Shown here: one piece after another, positions 60,716 to 64,000 of the stretch
Numbering within the stretch: position 1 is the first letter of the stretch
Layout: the number at the start of each line of letters is the position of its first letter
Origin: an uncultured Bacteroides sp.
GTDB lineage: Bacteria > Bacteroidota > Bacteroidia > Bacteroidales > Bacteroidaceae
Length of the DNA stretch: 64,000 bases
Direction: 5' to 3'
NCBI GenBank assembly: GCA_958453305.1
Contig: CAUDXH010000010.1
Coordinates: 1 to 64,000, forward strand
The notes under the pieces: generated by a model
What the model was told of the DNA's origin: nothing
Database searches by the model: none
The model's input: only the letters and a program-made list of their open reading frames with translations
Translations under genes and position numbers: made by a program

Positions 60716-61170
60716 TATTCCTTTTCTTTAATTCTACCATATTCACATATTAGTAAAGCATCCGAAGTTGCCAATGTAACTTTTGCATACGGGAACAGCT
60801 GTTGGGCTTTCTTCTTTAAGATGTTTTTCCATTCTGTCTTACCCAATTTGTCTGTATTTCGTAATCCTATAGTTTTTTGCCAAGTTTGTGGAGATACTGT
60901 TACTGTCGGAATCCCACAAGCTATCAATCCCATAGTCAGCTGTCCGTAACCTTCTCCAAAAACAAAAGAGGCAGAAGCACTTTGTCCGGTCATGCCATTC
61001 ACTCGTTCCAAATAACAAACGCTATTTTCTTTGTATATGGAGAGAAAATCTAATAAGTCTTTGGGAGTTGGTGGCATTTTGATACACTCCAATAATTTGT
61101 TATTCTCGGTGTCGTACACTACAATTCCACCGTTTTTGCCAACATCTATACCTATGATCCTTCGTTTCAT
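60715..61170 (-). CDS. RuvC-like Holliday junction resolvase
   Basis: 151 residues. RRIIGIDVGKNGGIVVYD (first catalytic Asp), VCYLERVN (Glu) and a C-terminal TSDALLICEYG (second Asp) give the RNase H-fold catalytic set of phage RuvC-like nucleases. It resolves branched replication intermediates before packaging. Confidence 0.82.
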   Translation of the reverse strand: MKRRIIGIDVGKNGGIVVYDTENNKLLECIKMPPTPKDLLDFLSIYKENSVCYLERVNGMTGQSASASFVFGEGYGQLTMGLIACGIPTVTVSPQTWQKTIGLRNTDKLGKTEWKNILKKKAQQLFPYAKVTLATSDALLICEYGRIKEKE

Positions 61171-61173
61171 AAA

Positions 61174-61341
61174 TTATACTTTTTTGTTTATAAATCTTTT
61201 GAGCTTAATTACATCTTTCTTTCCAAGCCTTAGTGCTTCACTGGTCTTGATGTCAGAAGGTGAAGCTTTACAATTCTCGGTTATCCTTTCAAAATGTCGG
61301 ATAAAGGATTTTAGGAAATAGTCGGGGATTTCAACTTTCAT
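61174..61341 (-). CDS. Hypothetical protein, 55 aa
   Basis: Start at 61341 (MKVEIPDYFLKSFIRH), since the longer frame runs into the tRNA-like RNA at 61357-61519. Basic, with an RHFERITENCK and a KKDVIKLKRFINKKV tail. Function not recognised. Confidence 0.5.
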   Translation of the reverse strand: MKVEIPDYFLKSFIRHFERITENCKASPSDIKTSEALRLGKKDVIKLKRFINKKV

Positions 61342-61356
61342 AATGATTGATTTATG

Positions 61357-61519
61357 TGGATAAGCCCGGACTCGAACCGGGAACTGTTGCAATCAGGATT
61401 TTCGTTTCTGCTTCCGTTTGTACGTATGTCAAGTGTTAATAGCATATTACCTGACTCGTGATGCTATTCGTGCATTTTTACCACAGAAACTAAGCGTCTT
61501 CCGATTTCGCCACTTATCC
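61357..61519 (-). ncRNA. tRNA-Leu-like RNA with enlarged anticodon domain
   Basis: Acceptor ggataag / cttatcc (7 bp), D arm gcgaaatcggaagacgc exactly in the Leu style, T arm cccgg-ttcgagt-ccggg and a short variable hairpin ctg-attgcaa-cag. Between D and T arms there are 111 nt instead of about 33. The anticodon loop is replaced by a gtttctg / cagaaac stem capped by an aatagcat / atgctatt hairpin whose loop tcagg could pair with cctga downstream. Either an intron-containing tRNA or a tRNA mimic. Confidence 0.6.
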
Positions 61520-61522
61520 GTT

Positions 61523-61541
61523 TGCCTCTACAATAGAGGCA
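61523..61541. other. Short perfect hairpin
   Basis: tgcctct / agaggca with a 5-nt loop, immediately upstream (minus sense) of the tRNA-like RNA. Possibly a processing site. Confidence 0.45.
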
Positions 61542-61552
61542 TTTTACATGAA

Positions 61553-61621
61553 CAAAAAGACTCTTTGTAGTATCTACCGTCGTGGAGCGTATGCAGCGTA
61601 CTCGACTCGACTTGCAAAGAG
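61553..61621 (-). terminator. Terminator-like branched hairpin
   Basis: Minus-strand ctctttg / caaagag closes a 47-nt branched loop and is followed by tctttttg. Another stem tcccgg / ccggga lies further upstream (61647-61676). Together with the tRNA-like RNA this non-coding interval (61342-61706) is dense in structure. Confidence 0.5.
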
Positions 61622-61706
61622 AAGAAAAAAGGTGAGGCATGATAGTTCCCGGATAGGCGGTCAAGCCACACCGGGAGAAGCTGATTATTAATCGGGTTGA
61701 TAATTA

Positions 61707-61916
61707 TTATTTTAGGAATTTAGCAAAAGTCTTGATTGAGCCTTCATTATTACTTTTTAAAGAGGCCAATTCTGTATTTTTAGAAGTTAGTGTAGAAATA
61801 ACAGATTTATTCTTTTCGATTTCTGCATCAATATCACTATTAAGTGTTTCCAAATCGGCTTTTGCTTGTGCAAATTGAGACAATATTGTATCTCTTCTTT
61901 GTTGAAATGTCAGCAT
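61707..61916 (-). CDS. Hypothetical coiled-coil protein, 69 aa
   Basis: Heptad-rich (LTFQQRRDTILSQFAQAKADLETLNSDIDAEIEKNK). Directly after the SPFH lipoprotein, so possibly its partner. Function not recognised. Confidence 0.55.
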   Translation of the reverse strand: MLTFQQRRDTILSQFAQAKADLETLNSDIDAEIEKNKSVISTLTSKNTELASLKSNNEGSIKTFAKFLK

Positions 61917-61917
61917 A

Positions 61918-62727
61918 TTATTTTGTCATTTTTAAAAATTCAGGAGCAATGCCATATAGAGGTGTCTTCCCGTCCCACTTGTCTATAAATTGTTTATATA
62001 AAATCTCACGGGTGAGTCCACGGGACGCAATTAAAGCTTGTTCTGTTTTTAGTTGCTCCAGTTCGTTTTGCTTCTTTTGTTCTTCAATCTTCTGATCAAG
62101 TACCGAAATATTAGTGTTTACCTCGTTACGGCTATCTATTTTATCGCGGACAGCTCTTGAAAATTCCAATTGTGCGGAGAAGGTCAACAACTGCAATCCC
62201 CGTTTCTCAAATTCTTTATCAACGATCTGTTCCAGTCTCTTTTCAAATACCAATGAACCACCGTCAGCCATCAGACTGTCTGTTTTATGTTTGCGACTTT
62301 CTTCTTTGATAAGATCATATATACGTGGCTCCAAAATATTATCTTCTAATGATTGCATAAAGCCATCTTTTCCCGATGGGGTGTCAGCCTTATCAATATG
62401 CTTGTTATCAAATACAATATCAATAGCCCTGTTTTTCATTACTTTATAAGAGTAAGTTGGCCGGGCTGTAAACTCTGTATTGTCGGCTGCCTTTAGTGTG
62501 ACTGGATCAGAAAATTCTCCGCGCTGATCGAATAGCGGAACTTGAAAAAGCTCTGTGCCTAATTCCCATGTAGATACCTTACCGGCAACGATTTTAAAAT
62601 CTTCTTTCCCTTGTTTGCCGTAGTTCTCCATAAGGACACCGGCATAATTGGGAGCAACTCTTTCGCATGAAGCAAACAAAACAACGGCAAATAGTGCCAC
62701 AATCAAAAAATCAATCTTTCTTTTCAT
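61918..62727 (-). CDS. SPFH/prohibitin-like lipoprotein
   Basis: 269 residues. Signal peptide with lipobox LFASC near residue 20, then an SPFH/Band-7-type domain and a coiled coil (VLDQKIEEQKKQNELEQLKTEQALI). SPFH proteins build ring or cage assemblies on membranes. In a phage this could modify the envelope, exclude superinfection or shape a compartment; the role is unknown. Confidence 0.75.
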   Translation of the reverse strand: MKRKIDFLIVALFAVVLFASCERVAPNYAGVLMENYGKQGKEDFKIVAGKVSTWELGTELFQVPLFDQRGEFSDPVTLKAADNTEFTARPTYSYKVMKNRAIDIVFDNKHIDKADTPSGKDGFMQSLEDNILEPRIYDLIKEESRKHKTDSLMADGGSLVFEKRLEQIVDKEFEKRGLQLLTFSAQLEFSRAVRDKIDSRNEVNTNISVLDQKIEEQKKQNELEQLKTEQALIASRGLTREILYKQFIDKWDGKTPLYGIAPEFLKMTK

Positions 62728-62730
62728 TTT

Positions 62731-62886
62731 CTACTTTTTTTTAATGATATTATAAACTATAAATGCTACTGTCAGCATAATTATTGAAATTCCCAACCAC
62801 GCATTTATGTGATTGAATACGCGGTTGCCAATGAAGAAAGCCGATACGACAAGTACCGGCTTCCAGTATTTCTTTACAGTCTTCAT
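62731..62886 (-). CDS. Small membrane protein, 51 aa
   Basis: MKTVKKYWKPVLVVSAFFIG..., with two hydrophobic stretches and a final IIKKK. It starts 3 bp after the DUF2303-like stop and ends before the SPFH gene. A likely partner of the SPFH lipoprotein by position. Confidence 0.55.
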   Translation of the reverse strand: MKTVKKYWKPVLVVSAFFIGNRVFNHINAWLGISIIMLTVAFIVYNIIKKK

Positions 62887-62888
62887 TG

Positions 62889-63632
62889 TTATTGTTCGAT
62901 AATGGCAATATCCGGTGCCAATTTACGGATCAACAATAATTGCTCGTCAATGGCCTTGTTGCGTTCCTCTTCCACTATCACTTCTGCACCAGGGGAGCAA
63001 AGGGACAATCGAATATTACGCCCGTCCACATCTGCAATGATTTCCACTTCAATCTCTTCTGCAGGGCGACCTTTGAAAATCGGGACAATAAGATTGAATG
63101 AGGCCGGAAGATTGGAGTTGACAACTTGGCTGTAATTGTCAGTGCGACTACCGTTGTCTTGTCGGGAGTTTTCCACTTTTGAGTCAATGCTGGCTTTGAA
63201 GTTCTTCAAGACTGTTACCAGTTCCATGTTGTATTGTGCATCCTTGAAGAAGGCACGATTCATTTTGAAGAACTTTGAAAGCTGCACCGGTTCCCATGTC
63301 TTGCTTGTGTTAATACCAAATTCAAGAAACTTGGGATAGTATTTCAACTCACCTCTTACAGTAGCTTTATTCCTACTGTCAGTTTCATTGGTGACAAGTT
63401 TAAGTGTCATTTTCTCCCGATCAACAAGAATATAGCAACGTTTCTGATTGATCTGTTCTTTTTCAGAGATTCTTTTCAAGAGAAATTCATGAACACTTCC
63501 AATTGTTCCGGCTAATTCTACCTTATCAGGCTCCAGTACCGGTAACTCATTTTCTTCGTGAAGTTCAATAACCCTAAGTGTTGCTTCGGTCATACCTGGA
63601 GCAAAGTTCACTTGCATCTTTTCGTTTTCCAT
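62889..63632 (-). CDS. DUF2303-like phage protein
   Basis: 247 residues. Segments FAPGMTEATLRVIELHEENELPVLEPDKVELAGTIGS and YVLV-type beta strands with LKYYPKFLEFGINTSKTWEPVQLSKF match the DUF2303/YfdQ layout of phage early proteins. Function unknown, often near recombination or anti-nuclease genes. Confidence 0.6.
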   Translation of the reverse strand: MENEKMQVNFAPGMTEATLRVIELHEENELPVLEPDKVELAGTIGSVHEFLLKRISEKEQINQKRCYILVDREKMTLKLVTNETDSRNKATVRGELKYYPKFLEFGINTSKTWEPVQLSKFFKMNRAFFKDAQYNMELVTVLKNFKASIDSKVENSRQDNGSRTDNYSQVVNSNLPASFNLIVPIFKGRPAEEIEVEIIADVDGRNIRLSLCSPGAEVIVEEERNKAIDEQLLLIRKLAPDIAIIEQ

Positions 63633-63638
63633 GCTGTT

Positions 63639-63917
63639 CTACAAATTTTTAGTTTTATTTTTAAATGATTTGGCAGGTTTGAAATGTGGAGTATAATGCT
63701 CCGCTATGACAATAGTCTCGTTTTTGTGTATGTTACGAGCTACTTTTCGTTTATAGTGTTTGGGTGACAGTGTGCCAAAACCTCTGATATAAAGAGTCTT
63801 TCCATTAGCTACTGCATTCACGGTCTCTTTTAGTGCTGCCTCTATGACAGTTCGGACTTCACAAATAGCGATACCGGTTGATTCGGCTACTTGCTTGATA
63901 AGTTCTTCTTTTCTCAT
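63639..63917 (-). CDS. HU/IHF-family DNA-binding protein
   Basis: 92 residues. EELIKQVAESTGIAICEVRTVIEAALKETVNAVANGKTLYIRGFGTLSPKHYKRKVARN shows the helical dimerisation part and the GFGTL strand leading to the DNA-wrapping arm. Bends phage DNA; possibly a cofactor for the integrase or packaging. Confidence 0.88.
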   Translation of the reverse strand: MRKEELIKQVAESTGIAICEVRTVIEAALKETVNAVANGKTLYIRGFGTLSPKHYKRKVARNIHKNETIVIAEHYTPHFKPAKSFKNKTKNL

Positions 63918-63920
63918 GGC

Positions 63921-64000
63921 TTATCCCTCCGTACCAGTAGATTCAATGTCCTCGAATACAGTTTTTTGCATCTCTTGTGCTTCCATCGGACGTTCTTTAA
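63921..64000 (-). CDS. Partial CDS, C-terminal end only
   Basis: The last 25 codons, ending VFEDIESTGTEG and stop. It continues past the right edge. Three bp separate it from HU. Not identifiable. Confidence 0.5.
   Translation of the reverse strand, partial: KERPMEAQEMQKTVFEDIESTGTEG

Noticed and set aside
1..64000. CRISPR array, rRNA operon or insertion sequence
   Set aside because: No regular direct repeats with spacers, no rRNA and no transposase frames were seen; the only retroelement is the DGR.

Overview
The window looks like the left part of a large temperate tailed phage (prophage or phage-plasmid) of a Bacteroidales gut bacterium such as Bacteroides, Phocaeicola or Parabacteroides. 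The host assignment rests on TTTG / TAnnTTTG promoters, Bacteroidetes-type tyrosine recombinases, Rha and KilA-N proteins and a Bacteroides-type diversity-generating retroelement (DGR). The left edge is the 3' part of a tRNA-Asp gene followed by an integrase, so this is probably attL. The element runs off the right edge of the window.

Layout. 0-2.3 kb: tRNA-Asp and two convergent tyrosine recombinases. 2.3-8.9 kb (minus strand): an early cluster with a ParA-type ATPase, a YopX-like protein, a sliding-clamp-like protein and many very small genes. 8.9-10.6 kb: divergent promoters, then an iteron-rich candidate origin. 10.6-14.7 kb (plus): SF3 helicase/primase, small genes and a MuF-like head protein. 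14.9-18.0 kb (minus): portal and large terminase. 18.2-19.3 kb: a Com-like zinc protein and eight tRNA genes, including an initiator tRNA. 19.3-30.7 kb (plus): head, neck and tail genes through a 1824-residue tape measure. 31-33.7 kb: Rha/KilA-N regulators and a small moron. 34-47 kb (plus): tail tip and fibre genes, the DGR, then holin, endolysin and a spanin-like protein. 47.3-64 kb (minus): accessory and nucleic-acid metabolism genes, including an SSB-like protein, MazG, RtcB RNA ligase, three DNA methyltransferases, two radical-SAM proteins, a PAPS-reductase-like protein, a RuvC-like resolvase, an SPFH lipoprotein and HU.

Four things stand out. (1) The DGR has one template repeat and two variable repeats. 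One is in the adjacent tail-region protein. The other lies about 15 kb away on the opposite strand, in a gene of the DNA-metabolism cluster. The reverse transcriptase is split over three reading frames. (2) Five runs of 8-10 G/C lie inside genes between 52.2 and 60.6 kb, in three methyltransferase or PAPS-reductase-like enzymes, one further methyltransferase and a zinc-ribbon protein. As sequenced, two of these genes are out of frame by one base, which looks like contingency-locus phase variation of a phage modification cluster. (3) Promoters of the helicase, terminase-portal, tRNA-capsid and tail operons share a TAGAAAATA palindrome. The three structural operons also each carry an intrinsic terminator just before the first structural gene, suggesting antitermination control. 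(4) There are several tRNA-like or pseudoknotted RNAs, including a tRNA-Leu-like RNA whose anticodon domain is enlarged by about 78 nt, in a phage that also encodes RtcB and eight tRNAs.

All functional names come from reading motifs by eye. No database search was possible.
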